Below are positions 11,512-21,300 of a stretch of 23,846 nt of DNA, piece after piece. Location: positions 1 through 23,846 of the forward strand of contig LATQ01000303.1 of NCBI GenBank assembly GCA_001017865.1, written 5' to 3'. This stretch comes from Rhodococcus sp. IITR03 (lineage in GTDB: Bacteria; Actinomycetota; Actinomycetes; Mycobacteriales; Mycobacteriaceae). Position 1 is the first letter of the stretch. Each line of letters starts with the position of its first letter. The notes under the pieces are model-generated. The model was given only the letters and a program-made list of their open reading frames with translations. It had not been told where the DNA came from and searched no databases. Position numbers and translations under genes: made by a program.

Positions 11512-11619
11512 GTCGAACGGTGGTTACGCATTACGAGTCGAGCGGTAGTCACGCACTACGACCAGCTCGCGATGCGGTACCTGCCCACCGTCCAAGTCGC
11601 TGTGGCGTGGCCCTGGTGA
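11512..11619 (+). pseudogene. Relic of an IS5-type transposase C-terminus with a tandem duplication
   Basis: Frame 11518-11619 reads RAVVTHYDQLAMRYLPTVQV and then AVAWPW before a stop. This resembles the end of IS5-family transposases, where a segment like (F)RxxATRYDKLAxxYLATVxxA closes the protein. The preceding 25 bases (11512-11536) repeat in 11537-11561 with 4 transitions. In a different frame they give a second, similar R-TVVTHYE. No upstream catalytic domain is visible. A faint but specific match. Confidence 0.4.
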
Positions 11620-12150
11620 GTAAAGTCCGGCTTGTTCTGAAGTCCCGACGCGGGCACAAGGGGACGATAAGGATCGTCACCGGCACGAGCGTCACTCGGT
11701 GGAGAATCGTGCACCAGGTGCGCCGAGCTGACGAGTCACCCGTGGAAGGTACAAACGGTAAGGAGAGCGCCGCCGAACTCAAGGTGTCGGCGGCGACGCC
11801 GACGCAGCGAACGACGGGTCCTTCAAAAGGCACTTCGAGGGCCAGGAAAATCGGAGTTCAGGCCGGCCCAACCGCCGATTGCTCCGATTGTCCACTGGGA
11901 AAATCTGAGCCGCCCGCCGAACGCGCCGCGATCACCGGCGCCGTGCAGAGGCTGGAGCGGGTGGCGTGCAAGGCAGTTGCGCTCGCCCCGATCCGCCTAC
12001 CGAAGCCTCTGTCAGCACAGATACCGGACGATCCGGACCCGACCTGCATTCCCAGCTGCGCGAATACTTGCGTAAGCGTCCGCGGCCCGGTTTCCGTCGG
12101 CGTGGGCGTCGAGGTGAACAAAGAAAAGGGTCACTCCCCCAGAAAGGAAA

Positions 12151-12200
12151 AGGACTGCCGGTACTGTGTGCCCCCATGCCGCAAACGTGCCGGCAGTCCT
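12151..12200 (-). terminator. Inverted repeat followed by a T-rich run on the minus strand
   Basis: Perfect 11-base arms AGGACTGCCGG (12151-12161) and CCGGCAGTCCT (12190-12200) flank a 28-base loop. Read on the minus strand, the second arm is followed by TTTTCCTTTC, as in an intrinsic terminator. It lies 850 bases beyond the acyl-CoA dehydrogenase operon. It may instead be a remnant insertion-sequence end. Confidence 0.35.
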
Positions 12201-13047
12201 CGGTTCCGATCGTTGATGAGGATGCTGCGAATGCTGTGTGTGCAAGGACTAGTTCGACTCGGCCATCGATGGAATGCGGTGAAGATCGCCTCGGTGGTCG
12301 ACGAGCACACGACGAGCTCACTCGGATGGCCGTTGCCGAACATCGTGGACCGCTCGATCATCGTTGACCGATAGATCAAGGACTCGGAAACGACGTTCGC
12401 AATGCGGGGCGAGCCGCCGCTGGTATTACGCCTAGGCAACGGATCTTCGGTGCATCTCAGAAAGCGCTGCGAGGCGTAGTACGTGCTGGGCCGGTGGGGT
12501 CCTACATTCCGTGGGCATGCCGTGGAACAACGGGCTCACCGAGTTGTCACCAACCGGCTGCGCGATGAGCGCCCGGGTGGCGGCAACTACCGGCCACGCC
12601 GCCGAGGCCCTGGCGATCGAGTTCTTCGATGACGACCACTATCCTCGACACCGGCGTGGGCGCTGAGGTATCGAACTTCTCGCGAGTTTCGCCGGATGCA
12701 CGTACCGGCATCAGCCGGTGACGGGTACGATCGATTGATCGCTCGCAATCCGGAACCGACCCGAGAAACGACCGGACCGGCTGTCAGGGACCTGCGAGCG
12801 GTGATCAGTCAGTTGCTATGCGGCAACATACTTTTGAAGAATGATCTAGGCGGGAAGGCCGAGGGATCAGCACGCTCGAAGTCCGGTAATCGGAGACGCA
12901 TCGAACAGCTCTTGGATGAATACTCTTCATCCTGTTCACATCATGCAGACGTCCCTAATCGCATTGATGCGTGAGAACGCACACCCGCTCGACCCGAAGA
13001 CTACAGTCGTCCCGACATGATCGAGCAGGCACGGTTCATGAGGCGGC

Positions 13048-13967
13048 TCAGGCGTAATCACGCTCCAGATGATCGATAATCCTGCGCACACTGAGCATCT
13101 TGCGAAGCGGAAAATGCAGACCCAGCTCCCAGGTGAACCCGAGACCTCCATGAACATGCACTGCAATTTCCGCCGCGTCGATGCATCGGTCTACCGCGAA
13201 CAGCGCTCCGCGGTACGCATCGACCGGTTGCTGCGCACCCCAGATCACGGCGGTGTCCGCTGCTTCGATATCGACAGTCGCGGTAGCCAATTTGTGCTTG
13301 ACTGCCTGGAACGACCCCACGGGCCGGCCGAATTGCTCACGTTCGTTCACGAACGCGACCGAATCGGCGAGCAGGCGCTCTGCCCCACCAACGACCTCCG
13401 CCGCAAGAACGAGGGCAACCTCCCGAGCCGCCTCTACAGCGAACTTCGTGGCAACAGGTGCGCAGACACCACGGCCGACCAGATCCAGTCCATCGATATC
13501 TCCGGTGGGGACCTCGATCATCCCGCCCTCGACATCACCTATCGTCGAAGCCATCACAATGCCGTCGACCGAGCCGAACGGCACAAGCGCTCCGTCTCCT
13601 GTCGGGAGGGCGAACGTGACCGGCCCGTCGACCTCACGGGCGGCGGACGACCACCGCTTGGCCAACAGGGTCGGCAGCAGGGGCTGCGGGATGCAGCCAT
13701 AACCCCACGCTTTCGCTATGGCAACCAGATCTCGTGTAGTGGCACCGGACTCGTCCTCGACGACTCCGACGAGATCCCATCCTGCACCGGAGATGGCAGA
13801 CCACGAGACCGGCGGTTCGGATGCTTCCACATAAGTAGCCACGGTGCATGGGAGGTGGCGCGTTTGACGAGGTCCGCAATTCCCTCGGCCCCCATCAGAC
13901 CGTACTCGTCGGGCAGTGTCGTGATCGCGTACCCGGCTCCATTGGTCCGCTGCTCGGTTGTAGTCAC
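13048..13967 (-). CDS. Acyl-CoA dehydrogenase, short subunit (FadE28/ChsE-like partner)
   Basis: About 306 residues after adding one T near 13832-13834, joining HAPWL to YVEASEPPVSWSAISGAGWD. The start is GTG at 13967; GTGA overlaps the stop of the upstream acyl-CoA dehydrogenase by 4 bases, indicating coupled translation. The C-terminal helical domain is recognisable: FAVEAAREVALVLAAEVVGG, then NEREQFGRPVGSFQAVKHKL and VHVHGGLGFTWELGLHF. The N-terminal half is shortened compared with a 380-residue enzyme. Actinobacteria use such short subunits in alpha2beta2 acyl-CoA dehydrogenases for bulky, ring-bearing substrates in steroid degradation. Pairing with the neighbouring full-length subunit is therefore likely. 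The acyl-CoA substrate is unknown; a cineole-derived branched acid fits the context. Confidence 0.82.
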
Positions 13968-15103
13968 TTCGGAAGTCCCAACACTCGTTCGGCCAATATG
14001 TTTCGCTGAATCTCACTCGATCCGCCGTAGATCGTCACTGCGCGCGCTTCCAAGTACTGATACGACCAGTGCTTCTGCTGAGTTACCGGTGCATGTGCGA
14101 TACCGAGCCGAGTCACGTCCTGCCACAGCTCGCTCCACATCAGCTTCAGGACGGCACCCGCCCGGGCGAGTGCACTTTCGTCGCCGGACGAATCGAGGTC
14201 GGCAACCTTCATCAGTTGCCAATGGACCAACTCGGTCCGGATATCCAGATCCCGCAACGCGGAGGCGTATTGAGGGTCATCGCCGAGTACGGCGAGAAGG
14301 GCATCGACATCGGATCGGATCTCGACGTATCGCGCTGCGGTCTCGATACCGCCGCGCTCGTCGCCGAGAACCTTCATCGCCACCTTCCAACCTTCACCGT
14401 CCTCACCGACTCGGTCGGAGTCGGGAACGAAGACATCGTCGAACCGGGTCTCGGCGAAATGCACGGCTCCAGAAATCTGCCGAATATCACTGATCGAGAC
14501 GCCGGGTTGGTCCATGTCGACCAAAAGCATCGACAAGTTGCGATAACGCCCCGCATCGGGCTGTGTCTGGGCGAGAACAAAGCATCGACGTGCGTGTTGA
14601 GCGAACGAAGTCCAGGTCTTGGTGCCGTTGAGAAGATAGCCACCGTCGACGCGACGCGCGCGGGCTTGGATGTTGGCGAGATCCGAGCCGGCCTGTGGTT
14701 CGGAGAACCCCTGGCACCACACTTCTTGCCCGTTCATGATCGACGGAATGTATTTGGCTCGTTGCTGTTCGCTTCCGCGCGCAATGAGCATTGGAGTGAC
14801 CAGGGATTTTCCGACCCGGGCAAGTCCATCCGGTGCCTGAGCTTTACCTGCGAGGACGTGGAAGATGATTTCCTCGGCCAGTCCGAGGCCCCGTCCTCCG
14901 TACTCCGTGGGAATGGATAGGCCCGAGTAACCGCCGTCCCACAGGATGAAGTCCCACTCGCGGCGAAGTTCGTCCATCTCGTCACTCGTCAGAGTGCCGC
15001 GGCCCTGTTGCCATCGAGTCGGAACGGCGGAACGCAGAAACTGTTCGGCGTCGGCTGCGAACCGTTCTATATCGCGGGTGGGCGCAACTGTCGTCGTGCT
15101 CAT
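13964..15103 (-). CDS. Acyl-CoA dehydrogenase, full-length subunit
   Basis: 379 residues from ATG 15103 (MSTTTVAPTRDIERFAADAE); a TTG at 15115 in frame would add 4. Acyl-CoA dehydrogenase signatures in order: STEYGG-like SIPTEYGGRGLGLAEE, WCQGFSEPQAGSDLANIQ (flavin-contacting segment), KTWTSFAQHA, and the C-terminal ARAVTIYGGSSEIQRNILAE. The YGGSSEIQ form lacks the Glu of the YEG motif used as base in medium-chain enzymes, as in many bacterial FadE proteins. It follows the carboxyltransferase gene by 71 bases and overlaps the short partner at its 3' end. Together they would introduce a 2,3-double bond in an acyl-CoA of the lower pathway. Confidence 0.88.
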   Translation of the reverse strand: MSTTTVAPTRDIERFAADAEQFLRSAVPTRWQQGRGTLTSDEMDELRREWDFILWDGGYSGLSIPTEYGGRGLGLAEEIIFHVLAGKAQAPDGLARVGKSLVTPMLIARGSEQQRAKYIPSIMNGQEVWCQGFSEPQAGSDLANIQARARRVDGGYLLNGTKTWTSFAQHARRCFVLAQTQPDAGRYRNLSMLLVDMDQPGVSISDIRQISGAVHFAETRFDDVFVPDSDRVGEDGEGWKVAMKVLGDERGGIETAARYVEIRSDVDALLAVLGDDPQYASALRDLDIRTELVHWQLMKVADLDSSGDESALARAGAVLKLMWSELWQDVTRLGIAHAPVTQQKHWSYQYLEARAVTIYGGSSEIQRNILAERVLGLPK

Positions 15104-15174
15104 TTCATCTACCAATCATCTGATCGGGATCTGCCCCTATGCAGGCGGCAAGAGTCAACTTGGTGGGCAAATGC

Positions 15175-16638
15175 TCATGTCGTCCGGGCGGCACGCACGC
15201 TGAACTCCGGTGTAGAGACAGCGAACGACTTGCTGGTTCCCGGTGCATCGAGCAAATCGACGAGGGACTCGACGATGTTGTTGCTGCTCCGTCGGCGATC
15301 GGTACGAATCGGCCCCTTCGCGATCATGTTGTCGACCTCTTCGTCGGACATCATGAAACGGAGCAGCAGTTCCTCGTCGGAAATGCCCGGTGCAAAGCGG
15401 GCGCGAATTTCCTTCAGGGAAGGATCAGGTCGTTCCCACCCCTGCAACTGTTTGGTGCGGGGGTTGGACATGATCTTGTCCAGGACGTCAGGATCGATCG
15501 GAGACGGGACTGGCCCATAATGTCCCAACGCATAGTGGATGACCTCGTCCGACACCATCAAGTACGGTACGCCCGTGATGATGTTCAGCACCGCCTGGAC
15601 CCCGACGAATTGGGAGAACGGCGTGGCCATGATGGGCGATCCCAGCTGAACACGCACCTCAGGGATGGCTGCAAGTACCTCCGGGAAGCGGTGCCCCATA
15701 CCGTGGCGTTCGAGCTGGTTGATCAAAGTGCCGGTCATTCCGCCCGGAAGTTGATGGTCATACATTCGGGGGTCGTATTCTGCCGGCACACCAGTGGAGC
15801 GACCCGCCTGCCGTGCTACCTGCTCGAAATGTTCGGCGACCGGCGCGAACGTCGAGGTGTCGAGGCGGTGACTGTGTCCCATGTGCTCAACAATCGTGGC
15901 CATGGCCTCGGTGGAGGGCAACGACGGTCCGTTGGCCATCGGACGAGAGGCGGTATGAATTCGGCTGAAGCCGCTTTCGATCCCCACGATGTAGTTGTGC
16001 TGAGCCAGGTTCGTGGTGTTATGGCAGTGAAGTTCGAGCGGAATGTTGCCCGTGGCCTGCCGGATCGCCGGTAGGAGCGTACGTGCCCGTTCCGGCTTGA
16101 GAATTCCTGCAGCGTCCTCGAGGTAGATGGACTCGACACCTTCCCAGGACGCCATCTGCCGGGCCCGCTCAGCAAAATAGGCATCATCGTGAACATCAGT
16201 CAGTCCGTACATGATGGCGGGTACAGGCTGTCCGCCCGCATCACGCACGACATCGACCATGTGCTTCATCAGGTCCATGTCGTACAGACAGTCGTAGAGC
16301 CAGAAGCTGGTGGATCCGTGCTTGATCAAGGTCTGGATCCACAGGTCCATGATCACCTGCGGGGTCGGCGCGAAACCGACGCAGCTCAAGGTACGCAGAC
16401 CCGAGCGGAGCTCGTTGCCTTTGAGTCCAGCTACGAGAAAGTCCAGCGTGGCCCATGGGTCGTCGCCGTACTCTCGGAGCAGGACGGTGAACATGCCTGC
16501 GCCCGTGAGGTCGATGGTTCGGTAACCGGCATCCTTCAAGAACGGCAGAGCGCCGGCCGCCTCGTAGGCACGCAGTCGCATGCCCCATAGGCTTTGTTGT
16601 CCGTCCCGAAGGCTCTGCTCGACGAAGTCGATGTTCAC
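15175..16638 (-). CDS. Pyruvate-carboxylase-B/oxaloacetate-decarboxylase-alpha-like carboxyltransferase
   Basis: An intact 487-residue frame, GTG at 16638 with AAGGAG upstream. It has the HMGL-like barrel and PYC_OADA C-terminal part without its own biotin domain. Segments match by pattern: FVEQSLRDGQQSLWG (normally LRDAHQSL; Asp12 a metal ligand), GDDPWATLDFL, ELHCHNTTN (His204 and His206, zinc pair), QLPGGMTGTL (family IPGGQ), and ATPFSQ with Thr339 at the catalytic Thr of VTPSSK. The carbamylated metal-binding Lys of IKDMAGLL is Glu174 here (YLEDAAGIL). Family members move CO2 from carboxybiotin to an enolisable ketone such as pyruvate. The substrate here could be a methyl ketone, but the changed metal site leaves the reaction open. 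The carrier-like gene lies 38 bases upstream. Confidence 0.82.
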   Translation of the reverse strand: MNIDFVEQSLRDGQQSLWGMRLRAYEAAGALPFLKDAGYRTIDLTGAGMFTVLLREYGDDPWATLDFLVAGLKGNELRSGLRTLSCVGFAPTPQVIMDLWIQTLIKHGSTSFWLYDCLYDMDLMKHMVDVVRDAGGQPVPAIMYGLTDVHDDAYFAERARQMASWEGVESIYLEDAAGILKPERARTLLPAIRQATGNIPLELHCHNTTNLAQHNYIVGIESGFSRIHTASRPMANGPSLPSTEAMATIVEHMGHSHRLDTSTFAPVAEHFEQVARQAGRSTGVPAEYDPRMYDHQLPGGMTGTLINQLERHGMGHRFPEVLAAIPEVRVQLGSPIMATPFSQFVGVQAVLNIITGVPYLMVSDEVIHYALGHYGPVPSPIDPDVLDKIMSNPRTKQLQGWERPDPSLKEIRARFAPGISDEELLLRFMMSDEEVDNMIAKGPIRTDRRRSSNNIVESLVDLLDAPGTSKSFAVSTPEFSVRAARTT

Positions 16639-16676
16639 GTGGTCTCCTTGTCCGCTTAGTGGGCGATGCGCAGCGT

Positions 16677-17168
16677 CTACGACGTGATCGTGACGAGGGC
16701 AGTTCCGTATTCGACAGCGCTGGCGTCCTGGGCTGCGATAGCGGTCACCACGCCTTCGGTTTGCGCCTCGACCGGCATCTTCAGCCTCGCCACTTCCACG
16801 ATGCCGAGCGTGTCACCGACGTTGATTGTGTCGCCGACCTGGATGAATGGAATGCCACCTGGTTGAGAAGAGCGTCGGAATACTCCAACACTGGGGGACG
16901 TCACCACACGCTCGCAGCTGGTGGCAGGACGTACGTCACCGGCAGTATCGGATACCGGGGCTGGAGGCTCCGGTGCGACCGCTGTCGGCTGGGGGGTAAT
17001 GGGTGCGGGCGAAGGGCACTCAGGGGTCGGTTCAGCGAGGGCCGCCAGCCGAGCGCCGCGGCGTGCCACGGTGATGTGGACATCGCCCACTACGACCTCG
17101 GCCTGATCGAAGCCTGCCTCCTGTAGTGCCGTCAGAATCAGCTTGATGTCAGCTGAAGAGATGTCCAC
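16677..17168 (-). CDS. Biotin/lipoyl-carrier-like protein with an altered attachment site
   Basis: 163 residues from GTG 17168 with GAGGAGAG just upstream. Architecture follows AccB: a helical N-terminus (SADIKLILTALQEAGFDQAE), VVVGDVHITVARRG, a Pro/Ala/Thr-rich linker (about 45-80), and a C-terminal barrel from SPSVGVFRRS to the end. The barrel normally carries EAMKM with the biotinyl Lys. Here the same-length segment is EVARLKMPVEA, with Arg128 at the Lys position and Lys130 two residues on. No base change is needed to keep the frame, so this is not caused by a frameshift. It leads the operon with the carboxyltransferase and two acyl-CoA dehydrogenases, and an operator overlaps its leader. 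It may be biotinylated at Lys130, may not be biotinylated, or may serve as a scaffold. Confidence 0.78.
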   Translation of the reverse strand: MDISSADIKLILTALQEAGFDQAEVVVGDVHITVARRGARLAALAEPTPECPSPAPITPQPTAVAPEPPAPVSDTAGDVRPATSCERVVTSPSVGVFRRSSQPGGIPFIQVGDTINVGDTLGIVEVARLKMPVEAQTEGVVTAIAAQDASAVEYGTALVTITS

Positions 17169-17182
17169 AGCTCTCCTCGTTT

Positions 17183-17234
17183 CAAACGACCGGTTGGTTA
17201 AAAAGAGGTTAGGCGTGTTCCGTGTCACGCGCAA
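17183..17234 (-). promoter_or_regulatory. Promoter with operator palindrome upstream of the carrier-like gene
   Basis: On the minus strand TTGCGC (17229-17234), 17 bases, and TAACCT (17206-17211) form a plausible promoter. The palindrome copy CAAACGACCGGTTGG (17183-17197, plus strand) lies between the -10 and the start codon at 17168. This matches the flavin reductase promoter layout. Confidence 0.5.
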
Positions 17235-17524
17235 GCGCCAACCCGAAAGAACCAGCATCAGGAGCAATAAACACGGCAAGCGAAACGACTCCGAAACGCA
17301 CGCCGACCTGCTTCTCCACACCCATTCCCACCTTCGACCACATCCCGCGCGATCCTTCTCTGCCGGAGCCAGACCCCGTCACCTCCCTGACACCGCGCTG
17401 CAGATTGTGACGCGCCGACCAGAACTCACCTCTCGGCCTGCCGCACTGGAAGCCAGGAAGCGCTCTGCGCCGCAACCCTTCGCATGCCCTCCCCTCGCGT
17501 TCCGACAGAACGTATACACTCCCT

Positions 17525-17552
17525 TTGCCAACCGGTCGTTTGGTGGTATGTT
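17525..17552 (+). promoter_or_regulatory. Rightward promoter with the best operator palindrome
   Basis: TTGCCA (17525-17530), 16 bases, TATGTT (17547-17552), with CCAACCGGTCGTTTGG (17528-17543) in the spacer. Of the four copies this is the fullest match to CCAAnCGnnCGnTTGG. The next plus-strand features are the small peptide at 17938 and the kinase regulator at 18350. Confidence 0.55.
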
Positions 17553-17937
17553 TCCTGCCGCGTCCCATTCGAACCGGTCGAGCGGCGGAAGGTCGGTAGG
17601 TGAAAATTGCTCTCCCGCAGGCATCGACAACTCTGAAAATCCGCTCTGCACCCCTCGATGAGGCCACCCACCCGAAATCTCGCGGATACGGATCGCTTTT
17701 CACCACAACCGTCACCGCCTCACTCCGACCGAACGGCCGTGCGTGACAAGCACTCACGAAATCAACACCGCCATCCTCGGCCGATTTCTGCCACCACAGC
17801 CCGTCACTCCCTGGACGGTCCGTGGAAGCCGGGTCGACGCTCGACCACCGGACGCCCTGCCACCCCTCCTCCCTGGCAGGCGTCGGATCCCCCCAACTCG
17901 CGCGAAAAACCCTCCGATAAGTCAGGAAACTTTTCCG

Positions 17938-18069
17938 ATGATCGCCGGTCTCATCCTTCGTCCCGTGGCTCGCACCCTCGCCGTCGCCTTGATCCTGGCC
18001 GATATTGTCCTGACAACACAGATTCCAGAGTTACCCGACTGGGACGTAGCCGACGCACCCCGCTCATAG
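17938..18069 (+). CDS. Possible 43-residue single-span membrane peptide
   Basis: ATG at 17938 with CAGGAAAC 8 bases upstream. The peptide begins MIAGLILRPVARTLAVALIL and continues ADIVLTT, which is hydrophobic enough for one membrane span, then an acidic tail PELPDWDVADAPRS. The frame stays open upstream to 17743 with a less convincing reading. No family is recognised. It lies downstream of the operator-bearing promoter at 17525. It may be a chance frame. Confidence 0.35.
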   Translation: MIAGLILRPVARTLAVALILADIVLTTQIPELPDWDVADAPRS

Positions 18070-18349
18070 CTACCCAGAACGCTGTCAGCTCCGAACCGCG
18101 CACCCGAAACACGCTGCCCCTACACCCAGTACATGATCAACAATAGTTCGAACAGAGCCGCCTCTTCGTGATTCAAAATGGCAGTCTCCAGGACGAGCTC
18201 ACCCGCTCCACAACGTTCCCAACGCGACGCATCTGCTGTCGAATGGCACATCGTCGACGCGCCGATCGAACAGTGGGATGGTCTCAGCGCGATATCCTGG
18301 ACACATACTGACCACAGCCCACATACACGGGCGTATGGCTGCAAGGACC

Positions 18350-21300
18350 ATGACTGAGAGCGACCCGCTTCGGACCCAACGCGACGTCTCCGAAGGCACG
18401 GACCCCGATCTCGCGGCCGATCTTCACGCAGCCGGATTCCAGGACGCCGTCGAAATCGGTCGCGGGGGCTTCGGCGTGGTCTACCGCTGTCACCAGACGG
18501 CCCTCGATCGCACAGTTGCAGTCAAGATCCTCACCGCCGACCTGGATGAAGAGAATCTGGCACGCTTCTTCCGAGAACAAAAAGCGGTAGGGCGGTTGAC
18601 CGGCCATCCCAACATCGTCCATGTGCTTCACATCGGCGCTACCACAACTGGCCGCCCCTACCTGGTGATGCAGTACTATCCGCGCGGCTCCCTCGATGAG
18701 TGGATCCGCCGACACGGACCCCTCTCGACAGAACAAGTACTCCGACTCGGCGTGAAAATAGCCGGCGCGATCGAAAGCGCCCACCACTTCGGCATCGTGC
18801 ACCGCGACGTCAAACCGGCGAATATCCTGATAACCGACTACGGCGAACCAGTCCTCGCCGACTTCGGCATCGCCCACATATCCGGCGGATTTCAAACGGC
18901 CGCCGGCGCGTGACCGGCTCCCCAGCGTTTACCGCGCCAGAGATCCTGGCGGGGAACCGACCCAGCCCCGCCTCGGACATGTACGGACTCGGCGCCACAC
19001 TCTTCTGTGCATTGACCGGACATGCCGCGTTCGAACGCCTCAAGGGCGAACAGGTCATCGCCCAATTTCTACGGATATCCACCCAACCAGTTCCGAATCT
19101 GCGGGAATCCGGCATCGACAACGACGTGAGTACCCTGATCGAGGCAGCGATGTCCCGCAGTATCGAGGATCGTCCGTCTGCTACCGCGCTCGGGAAAACA
19201 GTCCGGCAACTACAAAATAAACTTGGATTTCCCGTCGACGAAATGGCGCTGCACGCCGGCCCCCACAACGACCGATATGGACCGCTGTCCGTACCTGGTC
19301 ATTCGCCTTCGACCCCCTCCCCCCGGGAAAACCACCAACCAACTATCAGATCATCCCTACACCCAGGATCAGGGAATCTCCCATTCGATCTCACCAGTTT
19401 CGTCGGTCGCCGCGCCGAACTGGACGAAGCGAAGGAGCTCTTGTCCCGCTTCCGATTGCTCACGTTGACGGGCATGGGTGGCGTTGGTAAGACCCGGCTC
19501 GGCCTACGGGTCGCTGCCGACCTTCAAGACTCCGTTCCAGATGGCGTATGGCTGGTCGAGTTGGGTGAGCTTCACGATGGTTCACTCCTGGTCGAGTTGG
19601 TGGCCCGCACCCTAGGAGTCCATGAACAGCCGGGTCGGCCCTTGCGGACCGTTCTCGTGGACTTCGTCTCTTCCCGGAACCTACTGTTGGTACTGGACAA
19701 CTGCGAGCACGTGCTGGCTGCCGTTGCGGAACTGGCAGAGACTTTGCTGCGCAGAAGCCCCACTCTACGAATTCTCGCAACCAGCCGTGAGGCCCTCACG
19801 ATCGGAGGCGAAGCGCTCCTACAAGTAACGCCTCTCCCAGTACCGAATCCCGATCAATCGTTGGTCGAGCCGTCTCACTACGACTCTGTCGCATTGTTCA
19901 CAGAACGAGCAGCCGCCGTCCACCCAGAATTCCGGCTCACTACCAAAAACGAAGCCGTGGTAGGAGAGATCTGCTCGCGCCTCGACGGGCTCCCATTAGC
20001 GATCGAACTAGCGGCTGCTCGTGTGCGCGTAATGTCCCCGCCCCAGATATTGGAGCGCCTGACCAACCGTTTCGCACTCTTGACCCGAGGTACCCGCGGC
20101 GCACCCGAACGTCAGCAGACACTGCGATGGAGCATCGAATGGAGTTACCAACTGTGCACCCCGACCGAACGGCATCTTTGGAGCACGCTCTCGGTATTCG
20201 CTGATGGGTTCGAACTCGACGCTGTCGAAGGAATCTGCAGCACGAACTTGAACTCCACCGAGCTGCTCGACCTACTGTCCTCACTGGTGGACAAATCGAT
20301 ACTTCTCCGAGAGGAAACGAGGTCAATCGCTCGTTTCCGTCTCCTCGAAACAGTCCGAGAGTATGGGCGGACCAAGCTGGAGGAAGCCGGTAGCTACGTC
20401 GAGCTACGTCGCCGGCATCGGAACTGGTACAAACAGTTAGCATTCGATGCCGAAGCAGGATGGATCAGTGACCGTCAACTCGAGTGGATCGACCGCCTCG
20501 AACGTGAACAAGCCAATCTCCGCGAAGCGCTGCGCTTCACCATGGACGAGGCTGCACAAGACGCCCACGACATGGCGTTGCACATCACTACCGCATTGTT
20601 CGCCTTCTGGCTCTCCCGCGGCCTGTTGAGCGAAGGACGCTACTGGCTCGATCGAGCCCTCGCGTCAAACTCCACGCAACGAAGCCCAGCACGGGTATCA
20701 GCCCTGTGCGCCGAAAGTGTGCTTGCGGAGCTGCAAGGAGATCTGACTACCGGATGGCTCTTGATCGAGCAAGGACGAGCCCTGACCGGGCCTGATTCAG
20801 AACCCATAGTGATCGCAGAAATTGCTCACGCAGAAGGAATCTCGCGCTATTCGGTGGGAACTTCAACACCGCACGCATCCATCTGGAAGATGCGCTTGAG
20901 ACCTTCGATGCGAACCGCGCCCTTCGTCCACAGGTCGAGACGTTGCTACAACTCGGTTGGCACATGCACTGTGCGGTGATACCGAGCGAGCTCTGAGCTG
21001 CTACGAGGAAGCCCTCACGCTCACCGAATCACGTGGTGAGTCTGTGTATCGATCGTACGCATTGTGGGGGGCCGCGGTAGTTCGATGGCAGCAAGACGAC
21101 GCCGAAACTGCGGTCCCGCTTCTCCAGCAATGTCTTCGCTTGGCGCGCTTGCGAAACGACCCAATGGTCGCCGCGCCAGCGATGGAAGCACTTGCCTGGA
21201 CCGCATGTGCGCATGACAGCATGCGAGCTTCGGTACTGATGGGCGCTGCGGAAACGCTGGGACGGAAGATAGGAAGCTCCCCGGTCCTCTTCCCGGGCCT

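Larger units (their letters stand above)
10735..13047. other. Gene-poor spacer of about 2.3 kb
   Basis: No frame here has a recognisable domain or a supported start. The longest plus-strand frame (11490-12374) reads as low-complexity Arg/Ser/Pro-rich protein typical of a chance high-GC frame. The recognisable pieces are the hairpin at 10769-10813, an IS5-like transposase tail near 11518-11619 and an inverted repeat at 12151-12200. The stretch separates the dehydrogenase from the acyl-CoA dehydrogenase operon and looks like scar tissue from past insertions. Confidence 0.6.
17235..18349. other. Intergenic region with one operator-promoter and no firm gene
   Basis: About 1.1 kb between the minus-strand operon and the plus-strand kinase gene. 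It holds the rightward promoter at 17525-17552 and a possible 43-codon membrane peptide at 17938-18069. Other frames here, including a 182-codon minus frame (17209-17757), have no recognisable features. Confidence 0.5.

Noticed and set aside
11490..12374. 294-codon plus-strand frame in the spacer
   Set aside because: No recognisable domain, odd composition, and it runs through the IS5-like relic in another frame.
13069..14493. 474-codon plus-strand frame
   Set aside because: Antisense to both acyl-CoA dehydrogenases, which have clear family motifs.
15139..16074. 311-codon plus-strand frame
   Set aside because: Antisense to the carboxyltransferase homologue, which is intact.
17209..17757. 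182-codon minus-strand frame upstream of the carrier-like gene
   Set aside because: It would cover two operator sites and shows no motif or ribosome site.
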